Source: CAWBRT01 sp963814745 (GTDB lineage Bacteria > Acidobacteriota > Terriglobia > Terriglobales > Acidobacteriaceae). Taken from it: a stretch of 64,000 nt of DNA. The stretch is taken from NCBI GenBank assembly GCA_963814745.1, contig CAWFEA010000002.1:53795-117794 (forward strand), given 5' to 3'. Each line of letters starts with the position of its first letter. The stretch's first letter is position 1. Positions 1 to 7,899 of the stretch are shown in pieces. The translations under genes and the position numbers were made by a program. The notes under the pieces were generated by a model. The model was not told the DNA's origin. It saw only the letters and a program-made list of their open reading frames with translations, and did no database searches.

Positions 1-26
1 ACAAGTCTTAAATCAGGAGAAATATC

Positions 27-1157
27 ATGCGTAAGGTCTCGACTCTTGCCCTGTTCTGCCTCGCCGCCGCAATGACTGCGATAAGCCTTCACGCCGCCGA
101 TACCCTGAAAATAGGTATCGTGGCGCCAACCAGCGGCGCCGCTGCCGAGGCAGGGCGCTATGAAATGCAAGGGGCTAAGCTCGCGGTCGATGAAATCAAC
201 AAGGCCGGGGGGGTACTGGGTAAACAGATCGAACTGATTTCCGAGGACGATCAGACGACCAATCCCGGAGCCGTTATGGCGTTCAGCAGGCTTGCGGGCA
301 ACAAGGACATCGCCGCTTTCATCGGCACGGTCCGCAGCACCCAAATGATGGCCATCGCGCCTGATGTGCTCAAACTGGGCAAGCCACTGATGATCGGCGG
401 CACCGATCCCGAACTCACGCATATGGGCAACCCGTGGCTGTTCCGCTTCCGCCCGAACGATTCCTATTCGGCGCGAGTGATCGCCGACTACGGGGTCAAG
501 ACCCTCGGCAAGAAGAAGTGGGCCATTGTCCATTCCACCGACGCCTTTGGCACTGCCGGCATGAAGGCTTTAACGGCGACCCTCAAAAGCATGGGCATTG
601 AGCCGGTTCTGGTGCAAGGCTATGCCAACAACTCGCAGGACTTCACGCCCGTAGCCCTCGCCCTTAAGCGTTCGGGAGCTGACATCATGTGCTCCTATAT
701 GACCTTCGAAACCGATCTGGGCATCTTCGCGAAACAGCTCCGCCAGTTCGGCGTCAATATTCCGTGGGTTGGTTCGCCTTCCACCGTAACCATAACCGCG
801 CTCAGGCTCGCCGGGCCTGCGCTCTACGGAACTTATGCGGTGTCCGATTTCCATAAGGACTCAAGCCCCGCTTCGAAGGCGTACGCGACCAAGTACCAGA
901 GCGCTTACAAAGCAGCGCCTGACTTCCTCAGCGCCTGGTCTTATGACGCGGTGCATGTGATTGCCATGGCCATCAACAACGCCAAGAGCACCGACCCCGC
1001 GAAAATCCGGCAGGCGATACTCGCGATCAAGGGATACAAGGGAGCCCAAGGCACTTACAACTTCGACAAGAATGGGGACGGACTACATGGCTACAACATT
1101 GTGAAGAACAATGACGGAACGATTGTGTTTGACAAACACATCGATTTCACTGATTAG
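27..1157 (+). CDS. Periplasmic substrate-binding protein of a branched-chain amino-acid-type ABC transporter (copy 1)
   Basis: This is a type I periplasmic binding protein of the LivK/HbpR class (Peripla_BP_6), 376 aa, the usual length. Residues 1-23 form a Sec signal peptide (Met-Arg-Lys, hydrophobic core, likely cut near LHA-A), so it should capture a small ligand in the periplasm for the permease encoded just downstream. An AGGAGA ribosome site lies 7 nt before the ATG. It is the first of two tandem paralogues, the second starting at 1317. They share the ADT.KIG..AP strand, the EDDQTTNP and IGGTDPELTHMGNPW segments and the C-terminal KNGDGLHGYN motif. A block at 453-553 is nearly identical to 1749-1849 although the rest of the genes differ clearly, suggesting gene conversion. 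The ligand cannot be read from the sequence and need not be an amino acid. Confidence 0.93.
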   Translation: MRKVSTLALFCLAAAMTAISLHAADTLKIGIVAPTSGAAAEAGRYEMQGAKLAVDEINKAGGVLGKQIELISEDDQTTNPGAVMAFSRLAGNKDIAAFIGTVRSTQMMAIAPDVLKLGKPLMIGGTDPELTHMGNPWLFRFRPNDSYSARVIADYGVKTLGKKKWAIVHSTDAFGTAGMKALTATLKSMGIEPVLVQGYANNSQDFTPVALALKRSGADIMCSYMTFETDLGIFAKQLRQFGVNIPWVGSPSTVTITALRLAGPALYGTYAVSDFHKDSSPASKAYATKYQSAYKAAPDFLSAWSYDAVHVIAMAINNAKSTDPAKIRQAILAIKGYKGAQGTYNFDKNGDGLHGYNIVKNNDGTIVFDKHIDFTD

Positions 1158-1316
1158 TGCGGTGCCCAAAAGGCTACGGCTTCTGCCTGCGAGCGATGTC
1201 GTAATTCCGGCAGCGCGCGTGGCAGTGTAAGTGCAACCTTTACATGACAGGGGAAATTTGATATCTGTTTTGATCATTGCAAAGTAAAGCAAATCTGCGA
1301 TTTCTAAGGATACGCC

Positions 1317-2453
1317 ATGCGTAAATGGATCACACTCGCCGTGCTCGGGCTCGCTGCCGCGATGACCGTCGGCGCGCTAAATCTACATGCAGCCGACACT
1401 ATCAAGATTGGTGTGGTGGCCCCGCTTACAGGCCCCGCCGCCGAAACTGGAAGTTACCAGATCAAGGGCGCCAAACTTGCCGTTGAGGAAATCAATAAGG
1501 CCGGCGGCGTGCTTGGCAAACCGGTCGAACTGATCATTGAAGACGATCAGACAACCAATCCCGGCATCATCATGGCGTTTAGCAGGTTGGCCGGCAACAA
1601 GGATATCGTCGGCTTCCTCGGCTCAATCCGGAGCACGCAGGTGAACGCCATGTCGCCCGACGCTATAAAGGTGGGCAGGCCGGTTATGATCGGCGGTACC
1701 GATCCTGAACTCACCCACATGGGCAACCCGTGGTACTTCCGCACCCGGCCGAACGATTCCTATTCGGCGCGAGTGATCGCCGATTACGGAGTCAAGACCC
1801 TCGGCAAGAAGAAGTGGGCCATTGTCCATTCCACCGACGCCTTTGGCACCGGCGGCATGAAGGCGCTGGTCGCAAGCCTTAAAAGTATGGGCATCACCCC
1901 GGTCTTGATCCAGGGCTATACCAACAATTCGTCGGATTACACCCCCGTAGCGCTGGCCGTGAAGCGTTCCGGAGCCGATATTCTGGCCAGCTACGTGACC
2001 TTTGAGACCGACCTTGGCATCATGGCGAAGCAGATCCGCCAGGTAGGCGCAAACATGCCTTGGGTGGGTTCGGCAACGAATATGTCCACCACCGCCCTTC
2101 GGCTTGCAGGCTCGGCGCTCAACGGCACCTACGTGGTAGCCGACTTTACCCGGGAATCATGCCCCGGCGCCACCGCCTATGCCGCAAAATATGACGCGGC
2201 ATATAAGTTAGCAGCCGATCACTTCAGCGCCTGGGCTTATGACGGCATGCATGTGCTGGCACTTGCCATCAACAATGCCAAGAGCACGGACCCGGCGAAG
2301 ATACGGCAGGCAATCCTCGCGATTAAGGATTACAAAGGCGCCGAAGGCACGTACAACTTCGACAAGAATGGAGACGGGCTGCACGGCTATAACGTAGTGA
2401 AGAATATCAATGGGAAGATTGTGTTTGACAAGCACATTGACTTCAAAGACTAA
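1317..2453 (+). CDS. Periplasmic substrate-binding protein of a branched-chain amino-acid-type ABC transporter (copy 2)
   Basis: Second tandem LivK-like binding protein, 378 aa, with a signal peptide (residues 1-25, ending NLHAAD). AAGGA lies 7 nt before the ATG. It aligns with copy 1 over its whole length. Differences concentrate in the middle and in the region following the TFETDLGI segment, where ligand-contacting loops of this fold lie, so the two copies may have diverged in specificity while sharing one permease. The 159-nt gap before it holds no gene, and it lies 65 nt before the livH start, so all five transporter genes are probably co-transcribed. Confidence 0.93.
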   Translation: MRKWITLAVLGLAAAMTVGALNLHAADTIKIGVVAPLTGPAAETGSYQIKGAKLAVEEINKAGGVLGKPVELIIEDDQTTNPGIIMAFSRLAGNKDIVGFLGSIRSTQVNAMSPDAIKVGRPVMIGGTDPELTHMGNPWYFRTRPNDSYSARVIADYGVKTLGKKKWAIVHSTDAFGTGGMKALVASLKSMGITPVLIQGYTNNSSDYTPVALAVKRSGADILASYVTFETDLGIMAKQIRQVGANMPWVGSATNMSTTALRLAGSALNGTYVVADFTRESCPGATAYAAKYDAAYKLAADHFSAWAYDGMHVLALAINNAKSTDPAKIRQAILAIKDYKGAEGTYNFDKNGDGLHGYNVVKNINGKIVFDKHIDFKD

Positions 2454-2518
2454 CCGGGCGCACACCCGCATTGAACCGTATCGGGCGAGCAACCACTCGC
2501 CCGCTTTTTTGGTGGCCT

Positions 2519-3394
2519 ATGGGAATCGCACTCCAACTTCTTTTCACCGGGCTTGGCATCGGCAGCATTTATTCCTTGGTGGCTCTGGGTTTTGTATTGA
2601 TCTACCGTGCGACCAACGTGGTCAATTTTGCCCAGGGCGATTTCGCCATGCTGGGCGCTTTCTCGATGACCGTGCTGACCATCAATCTGGGGATGCGATA
2701 CTGGCTCAGCCTCCTGATCACGATGGCTGCCATGGCCGTTTTTGGCGCGCTCTTTAATCTCGGAGTTTACTATCCACTCCGCAATCGCAGTTTTCTGCCG
2801 GTCATCATCAGCACCATCGGAGCGTCAATTCTGCTTGAAAACGGCGTACTCGCCGCCTACGGTCCGCAGCCGCAGAGCCTGCCGAGCGTCTTCGAGTCGC
2901 AGGGCTTCAGCATTGGAACCGTATTCTTTGACAGTCAGTATGTGGTCATTCTGGTCGTAACCGTGGCCATGGTCGCCTTCCAGTACCTGCTTTTTGAGCG
3001 CACGCTGCTCGGCAAGAAAATGCAGGCGACCTCGCAGGACAAGGAAATGGCCAGCATGCTCGGCATTCCGGTGGCGCTGATGATCATGATTACGTTCATT
3101 TATAGCGCCGTATTGGGTGGGCTTGCCGGGGTTCTTGTCGGACCCATTCTCTTTGTATCGGTCGGTATGGGCTCCTCCATCGCGCTCAAGGCATTTGCCG
3201 CCAGCATCGTCGGCGGCTTCGGCGACGTGACTGGGGCGATTGTCGGAGGCTTGACGCTCGGCGTCGTCGAGACCTTCGGCGCGGCTTACATCTCCGTGCC
3301 TTACAAGGATGCCTTTGCCTTCCTCCTTCTGCTGGTGATTCTGCTGGTGCGGCCGCAAGGCATCTTCGGGGAAAGGATCGCGGAAAAGGCATGA
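2519..3394 (+). CDS. livH: ABC transporter permease, LivH type
   Basis: Inner-membrane permease of the branched-chain amino-acid ABC family (BPD_transp_2), about 291 aa with roughly eight hydrophobic segments. The stretch GLGIGSIYSLVALGFVLIYRATNVVNFAQGDFAMLGAF is diagnostic of LivH and is followed by the usual C-terminal KAFAASIVGGFGD and LLVRPQGIFGE motifs. The frame is open upstream to 2471, but those extra 16 residues are polar and non-membranous, so the ATG at 2519 is preferred; it has only a weak GGTGG upstream. Its stop overlaps the start of the next gene by ATGA, implying translational coupling. Confidence 0.92.
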   Translation: MGIALQLLFTGLGIGSIYSLVALGFVLIYRATNVVNFAQGDFAMLGAFSMTVLTINLGMRYWLSLLITMAAMAVFGALFNLGVYYPLRNRSFLPVIISTIGASILLENGVLAAYGPQPQSLPSVFESQGFSIGTVFFDSQYVVILVVTVAMVAFQYLLFERTLLGKKMQATSQDKEMASMLGIPVALMIMITFIYSAVLGGLAGVLVGPILFVSVGMGSSIALKAFAASIVGGFGDVTGAIVGGLTLGVVETFGAAYISVPYKDAFAFLLLLVILLVRPQGIFGERIAEKA

Positions 3395-5181
3395 GCGAGC
3401 GAACCTTCAGCGTGACCTCCAACCCCGGCAATATCGCGGGCAAGATCTTCAGCGCCGGCGTCTATCTAGCCGCCGCCGGAGTTTCCATCGGGTTCGTCGC
3501 GTTCACGTCTTTTCCGGCATACACTCTCAACCTGCTGATGCAAGCCTCGACTTACGCGATTGCCGTGCTGGGGCTTACCATCGTGCTCGGCTACAGCGGG
3601 CAGATGAACTTAGGGCAGGCGGCGTTTTTCGGGATCGGCGCCTACGGCGTGGCTCTCGGCACCACGACCTTCGGCCTGCCATTCTGGGTTGCACTGGCGG
3701 CCGGAGTCGCCGCCGCCGCCGTGGCCGGCGTGGCGCTCGGCCTTATGTCGTTGAGACTCGGCGGCCACTACCTCGCCATGGTAACCATCAGCTTCCAGAT
3801 GATTCTCTCCCTGGTGCTGACCAACTGGGTCGAGTTCACCCACGGCCCCGACGGCATTTCCGGAATCGGCCGCCCATCGCATTTTGCCGGGAGCGGTTCT
3901 TACCTTGGTCTCTGCATCGCCGCTCTCTACTTTGTCGGCTTTCTGGTGTGGTATCTGCGCCGGACCAAACTCGGCCGCGCCATGCAGGCCACCCGCGACA
4001 ACGAACTCGCGGCCGGCGTCGTCGGGGTCGATACCTTTGGCACGAAGGTTACAGCCTTCACGCTTTCGGCGATCTTGGGAGGGCTCGGCGGCGGCCTGTT
4101 TGCCGGCGGCTTTGCCTACATCAGCCCGGATCAGTTCAGCTTCAGCGAATCGGTCGTATTCCTGACCATGGCGCTGCTGGGCGGCTCCCGTTCGCCTTTC
4201 GGGACGGTGTTCGGCACCGGACTGCTCATCATGCTGCCGGAGTGGCTACGCTTCCTCAAGACCATTTACCTGGCGGTTTATGGCGGCGCCGTGATCCTGA
4301 TCATGGTCTTCATGCCGGATGGCATCCTGGGTTTCGCCGCGATCATCTGGCGAAAACTGCGTCCCGTCAAGCCACTGGCGGGGGGTGAGATTCCGCCCCT
4401 GGCACTACGCCAACAGAGCGGCCGCGACGAACGGCCGACCACCCTCAAAATATCCGGGTTGGTTAAGCATTTCGGCGGAGTCAAGGCGGTGGACGAAGTC
4501 AACATGAACGTCGCCGGCAACACCGTGCACGCCCTGATCGGCCCCAACGGTTCCGGCAAAACCAGCTTGTTGAATGTGCTGAGCGGAATTTACCGTCCCA
4601 CCGCCGGGCATATTGAATTCGATGGCGTAGACATTACTCATCTCAAGCCCTATCAGCGGGCGGGCCACGGTCTCGGACGTACCTTCCAGAACATACGCCT
4701 TTTCACCGACGTGAATGTGCTCGACAACGTCAAGATTGGCGCTGAGCGCCCCGGCAATGCCATTGGCGGAGCCGCTGCCTTGGAGCGCCACGCCTTGTCC
4801 GCTTTGGATTTCGTGGGGCTGGCCAATCGCGCCTCAGAGGCGGTCGGCAGCCTGTCCTATGGACACCAACGCCTGGTGGAGATTGCCCGCGCGCTGGCCG
4901 GAAACCCCAAGCTGCTGCTGCTCGACGAACCTGGGGCGGGTCTCAACCACGGGGAAAAAGACGAATTAGTCGTGCTCTTGGGACGGCTCAAGGGCCATGG
5001 CTTGACCATCGTCATTGTCGATCACGATATGCATCTGGTGGAGCGTGTCGCCGATCACATCACGGTGCTGAATTTCGGCCGCCACATCGCCGACGGAGCG
5101 CCGGCGGACGTGCTGCGCAACCCCGACGTGGTCGCAGCCTATCTCGGAAAGGTGGATGAAAATGCGACTCCTCGAGCTTGA
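3391..5181 (+). CDS. LivM permease fused to LivG ATPase
   Basis: A single 596-aa protein combining two transporter subunits that are usually separate. Residues 1 to about 325 are a LivM-type permease (LNLLMQASTYAIAVLGLTIVLGYSGQMNLGQAAFFGIGAYG, then a KLGRAMQATRDNELAAGVVGV cytoplasmic loop). After a linker of about 25 residues, residues 350-590 are a LivG-type ATPase with Walker A GPNGSGKTS, a Q-loop (FQNIRLF), signature LSYGHQR, Walker B LLLLDEP and the H-loop histidine (VDHDM). It starts inside the livH stop (ATGA), and its own stop overlaps livF by 26 nt. The ATPase is therefore tethered to its permease, and with LivF it completes the nucleotide-binding pair. LivM-LivG fusions occur in other bacteria. 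Confidence 0.93.
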   Translation: MSERTFSVTSNPGNIAGKIFSAGVYLAAAGVSIGFVAFTSFPAYTLNLLMQASTYAIAVLGLTIVLGYSGQMNLGQAAFFGIGAYGVALGTTTFGLPFWVALAAGVAAAAVAGVALGLMSLRLGGHYLAMVTISFQMILSLVLTNWVEFTHGPDGISGIGRPSHFAGSGSYLGLCIAALYFVGFLVWYLRRTKLGRAMQATRDNELAAGVVGVDTFGTKVTAFTLSAILGGLGGGLFAGGFAYISPDQFSFSESVVFLTMALLGGSRSPFGTVFGTGLLIMLPEWLRFLKTIYLAVYGGAVILIMVFMPDGILGFAAIIWRKLRPVKPLAGGEIPPLALRQQSGRDERPTTLKISGLVKHFGGVKAVDEVNMNVAGNTVHALIGPNGSGKTSLLNVLSGIYRPTAGHIEFDGVDITHLKPYQRAGHGLGRTFQNIRLFTDVNVLDNVKIGAERPGNAIGGAAALERHALSALDFVGLANRASEAVGSLSYGHQRLVEIARALAGNPKLLLLDEPGAGLNHGEKDELVVLLGRLKGHGLTIVIVDHDMHLVERVADHITVLNFGRHIADGAPADVLRNPDVVAAYLGKVDENATPRA

Positions 5182-5893
5182 TCAGATAACCGCCACATAC
5201 GGCAAGGTCGCGGCGCTCGATGGGATCTCTTTTCACATCGACGAGGGTGAAATCGTGGCCCTGCTCGGCGCCAATGGCGCCGGCAAGAGCACGACTCTGC
5301 GCGTCATTTCGGGACTGCTGAAACCTCGGGCCGGCACCGTGCGCCTGCTCGGCCAAGTCATTTCCGGACACTCTCCCGAATCGATTTTCCGGCTCGGCGT
5401 TGCCCATGTCCCGGAGCGCCGGCGTGTGTTTCCAGGGCTGACCGTCCGCGAGAACATCATCCTCGGCGGCGCCAACCGCCCGCACTCGACGCGCGTCGAG
5501 TTGCAATCGGATGCGGAGCACATGTTCGAAATCTTTCCGGAGCTGCGCAACTTCGAGAATGCCCTCGGCTGGATGCTCTCCGGAGGACAGCAGCAGATGG
5601 TCGCGATCGCCCGGGGCCTGATGTCCCGTCCCAAGATTCTGTTGCTCGACGAGCCATCCCTGGGCCTCGGCCCGCTGATCGTTCAACAGGTCTACAAAGT
5701 GATTTCCGATATTCGCCGCCATGGAACAACCCTGCTGCTGGTCGAGCAGAACGCTAACATGGCGCTCTCGGTTGCCGATCGCGGCTATGTTCTGGAAACC
5801 GGCCACTTGGTTACCGAAGGCCGGCCAGAAGAACTTTGGGATAATGAGGACGTGCGCGCCGCATACCTGGGAGGCCGCGCCAATCGAGCATAG
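5156..5893 (+). CDS. livF: ABC transporter ATPase, LivF type
   Basis: Second ATPase of the importer, 245 aa, the family length. It has Walker A GANGAGKST at residues 38-46, signature LSGGQQQM, Walker B ILLLDEPSLGLGP and the H-loop histidine replaced by the VEQNAN form typical of LivF. It begins 26 nt inside the livM-livG gene in another frame, so it is translationally coupled. A second possible start (the Met at codon 3) lies 6 nt downstream. It is the last transporter gene; a LarA-like gene follows after 59 nt. Confidence 0.95.
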   Translation: MKMRLLELDQITATYGKVAALDGISFHIDEGEIVALLGANGAGKSTTLRVISGLLKPRAGTVRLLGQVISGHSPESIFRLGVAHVPERRRVFPGLTVRENIILGGANRPHSTRVELQSDAEHMFEIFPELRNFENALGWMLSGGQQQMVAIARGLMSRPKILLLDEPSLGLGPLIVQQVYKVISDIRRHGTTLLLVEQNANMALSVADRGYVLETGHLVTEGRPEELWDNEDVRAAYLGGRANRA

Positions 5894-5952
5894 TCCGTTC
5901 TCCGGCTCTTTCGGTCGCCGCCGTGCCGGATTCCTCCCGCAGGAGTGATTGC

Positions 5953-7248
5953 ATGTCTACCTTCAGTTTTCCTCGCATGTTGCTGGTTCGACAGAACTTC
6001 CCCGACCGGCGAATTGCGGATGTCCCCGGCGAGGTGCGCCGCCAACTGGCGGCCTCGTCCTTCAGGTCGCAATTGAAGCCCGGAGCCAGTGTAGGCATCG
6101 GCGTTGGCAGCCGCGGAATCAGCGGCATTGCCACCATCGTGCGCGCCGCCGTCGACTACTGGAAGCAGCACGGCATGCGCCCGTTCATTATTCCGGCGAT
6201 GGGAAGCCACGGCGCGGCCACCGCCGCAGGCCAGGCCGATGTGCTGGCCCACTACGGCGTGGACGAGGCGAACATGGGATGCCCCATCGTCAGCCAGTTG
6301 GAGGTGGTGTCGCTGGGCAAGACGGCAGACAACATCGAAGCCTTCATGGATCGCGCGGCCTACAACGCCGACGGCGTCATGTTGATTAACCGCACCAAAT
6401 GGCACACCGATTTCAGCGGCAAAATCGAAAGCGGCTTGTTCAAGATGATGGCTATCGGCCTCGGCAAATTCGCCGGCGCGCAGCGCTACCACTGCTACGG
6501 CTACAAGCTGGGATTGGAACATGTCATCCGCAGCGTGGGACGCCTGGTGCTGAAGTCAGGCAAGATCGTGGGAGGCTTGGCGATTCTGGAGGATGCCTAC
6601 CACCACACGGCCAAGCTCGACGCGGTTACCGCCGCCAACATGGAGCAACGCGAGGAGGAGAATCTGGAGCTGGCACGCTCCTGGGTGGGGACGATTCCGG
6701 TCGATCTCGACGTCCTCATCATCGATGAGATCGGCAAACACATCAGCGGGGGCGGCATGGATTGGAAAGTCGTCAACCGTGGCTTCGAGGCGGCGCGCAA
6801 CCCCTATCCTTACGTGCACCGCTTCGAGCGCATCTTCATTATTCGCGATCTCCACCCCTTGAGTTACGGCAACGCCATTGGCCTGGGACTGGCCGAAATT
6901 GTTACCGACCGGCTGGTCAACAAGACCGACTGGGAGCCCACACGCATCAACGGCCTCACATCCCTGGGCTTGGCGAGCATTCGCACGCCGATCCATCTGC
7001 CTACGGATCGCGAGTGCCTGGCGGCCATCATGCCCACGGTCGGCAAGTTTGAGATGAGCGAAGTCACGCTGGGCTGGATTCGCAACACGCTGGAACTGGG
7101 GACGCTCGCACTGAGCGAAAATCTCAGACCGGAAATCGCCAAAAACCCGATGCTGGAGATTCTGGGCGAGCCCCGAAACATGGAATTCGACGGCGAAGGC
7201 AATCTGATCAACCTGCTCCCCGATCACTCCCGGGAAGCATCCGCCTGA
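5953..7248 (+). CDS. Lactate racemase N-terminal domain (LarA/DUF2088-like) protein
   Basis: A 431-aa protein of the LarA N-terminal (DUF2088) superfamily. Family hallmarks are the glycine-rich GVGSRGISGIATIVRAAVDYW strand-loop, IPAMGSHGAATAAGQ and the NRTKWHTDFSGKIESGLFKMMAIGLGK segment. Characterised LarA enzymes are nickel-pincer racemases or epimerases of 2-hydroxy acids; whether this divergent member uses that cofactor cannot be decided. No maturation genes (larB, larC, larE) are in the window. The ATG at 5953 is chosen over an in-frame ATG at 5923 because AGGAG sits 7 nt before it. It ends the transporter cluster just before a strong terminator, so the imported compound may be its substrate or a precursor (inference). 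Confidence 0.82.
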   Translation: MSTFSFPRMLLVRQNFPDRRIADVPGEVRRQLAASSFRSQLKPGASVGIGVGSRGISGIATIVRAAVDYWKQHGMRPFIIPAMGSHGAATAAGQADVLAHYGVDEANMGCPIVSQLEVVSLGKTADNIEAFMDRAAYNADGVMLINRTKWHTDFSGKIESGLFKMMAIGLGKFAGAQRYHCYGYKLGLEHVIRSVGRLVLKSGKIVGGLAILEDAYHHTAKLDAVTAANMEQREEENLELARSWVGTIPVDLDVLIIDEIGKHISGGGMDWKVVNRGFEAARNPYPYVHRFERIFIIRDLHPLSYGNAIGLGLAEIVTDRLVNKTDWEPTRINGLTSLGLASIRTPIHLPTDRECLAAIMPTVGKFEMSEVTLGWIRNTLELGTLALSENLRPEIAKNPMLEILGEPRNMEFDGEGNLINLLPDHSREASA

Positions 7249-7266
7249 TGGTCGGCAGCAAAGGCA

Positions 7267-7304
7267 AAGGCCCGAAGCTGTTTGGCTCCGGGCCTTGATT
7301 TTTT
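7267..7304 (+). terminator. Rho-independent terminator after the liv/larA-like cluster
   Basis: AAGGCCCG (7267-7274) pairs with CGGGCCTT (7289-7296). An inner AGC/GCT extends the stem across one mismatch, with a 6-nt loop. A run of six T follows at 7299-7304. It ends the rightward cluster. It also lies 20 nt past the stop of the convergent cold-shock gene and may serve it, though the T tract on that side is poor. Confidence 0.85.
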
Positions 7305-7316
7305 CGGCCTGCGTCT

Positions 7317-7517
7317 TTACAGAACCTGTACGTTCTCTGCCTGCCAGCCCTTCGGGCCGCGCTTGACATCGAACTGCACCGACTGACCTTCCTGGAGGCT
7401 GCGGAAACCGTTCGACTGAATTGCCGTGTGATGGACGAATACATCCTCGCCATTCTGACGGCTGATGAAGCCAAAACCCTTGGCGTCGTTAAACCACTTC
7501 ACTGTTCCTTGTTCCAC
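7317..7517 (-). CDS. Cold-shock domain protein, CspA family
   Basis: A 66-aa single-stranded nucleic-acid-binding protein with both RNP motifs (KGFGFI and VFVHH) and the start pattern VEQGTVKWFNDAKG. A GTG at 7517 is taken as the start: the frame stays open upstream to 7640, but the upstream 41 residues do not resemble the family and 66-67 aa is its usual size. AGG lies about 10 nt before the GTG. Members act as RNA chaperones and are often controlled through long untranslated leaders. The leader here would exceed 100 nt if transcription starts beyond 7640, which cannot be told from sequence alone. Confidence 0.95.
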   Translation of the reverse strand: MEQGTVKWFNDAKGFGFISRQNGEDVFVHHTAIQSNGFRSLQEGQSVQFDVKRGPKGWQAENVQVL

Positions 7518-7899
7518 TTTTTGTTTTACCTGTGTTTCTTTATGTTTCTTTGTTTCTGCTGAGATCGTTTGCTCTGAGAGTGGGTGACGCAGATGAATCG
7601 GCGGGACCAGCTCAACATGGCTTAAAGCGAACTTAGCCAAACATAAATAGATTACCCCATCATGAAAAGAATTGCAATATCAATATAATACTCGGGCAAA
7701 CCCATTAGAGTGAGATACTTCCGGCGCAACAGGCTCCCTGCCAATCGGAACCAGCGCCTGCGCAGTCCGCCGCTTGGGAGCGTCCGTGCGAGCCGCAACC
7801 GTGAAGCAGAAACCGCAGGCCGTGAGCGTGTTTCCATAGTACATTGGAGTCTCACTCCAGAGTTTGCGAAGACGGCATCGGAAGGAGTTCTGTCCGTTC
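7518..7899. other. Divergent intergenic region between the cold-shock gene and the membrane protein gene
   Basis: About 380 nt with no supported gene. It should contain the promoter and leader of the leftward csp gene and the promoter of the rightward membrane protein gene. An AT-rich stretch at 7640-7700 is the likeliest promoter area, but no clear -35/-10 pair could be assigned. The codons at 7864-7899 that precede the preferred GTG of the next gene are open in frame. Confidence 0.5.
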
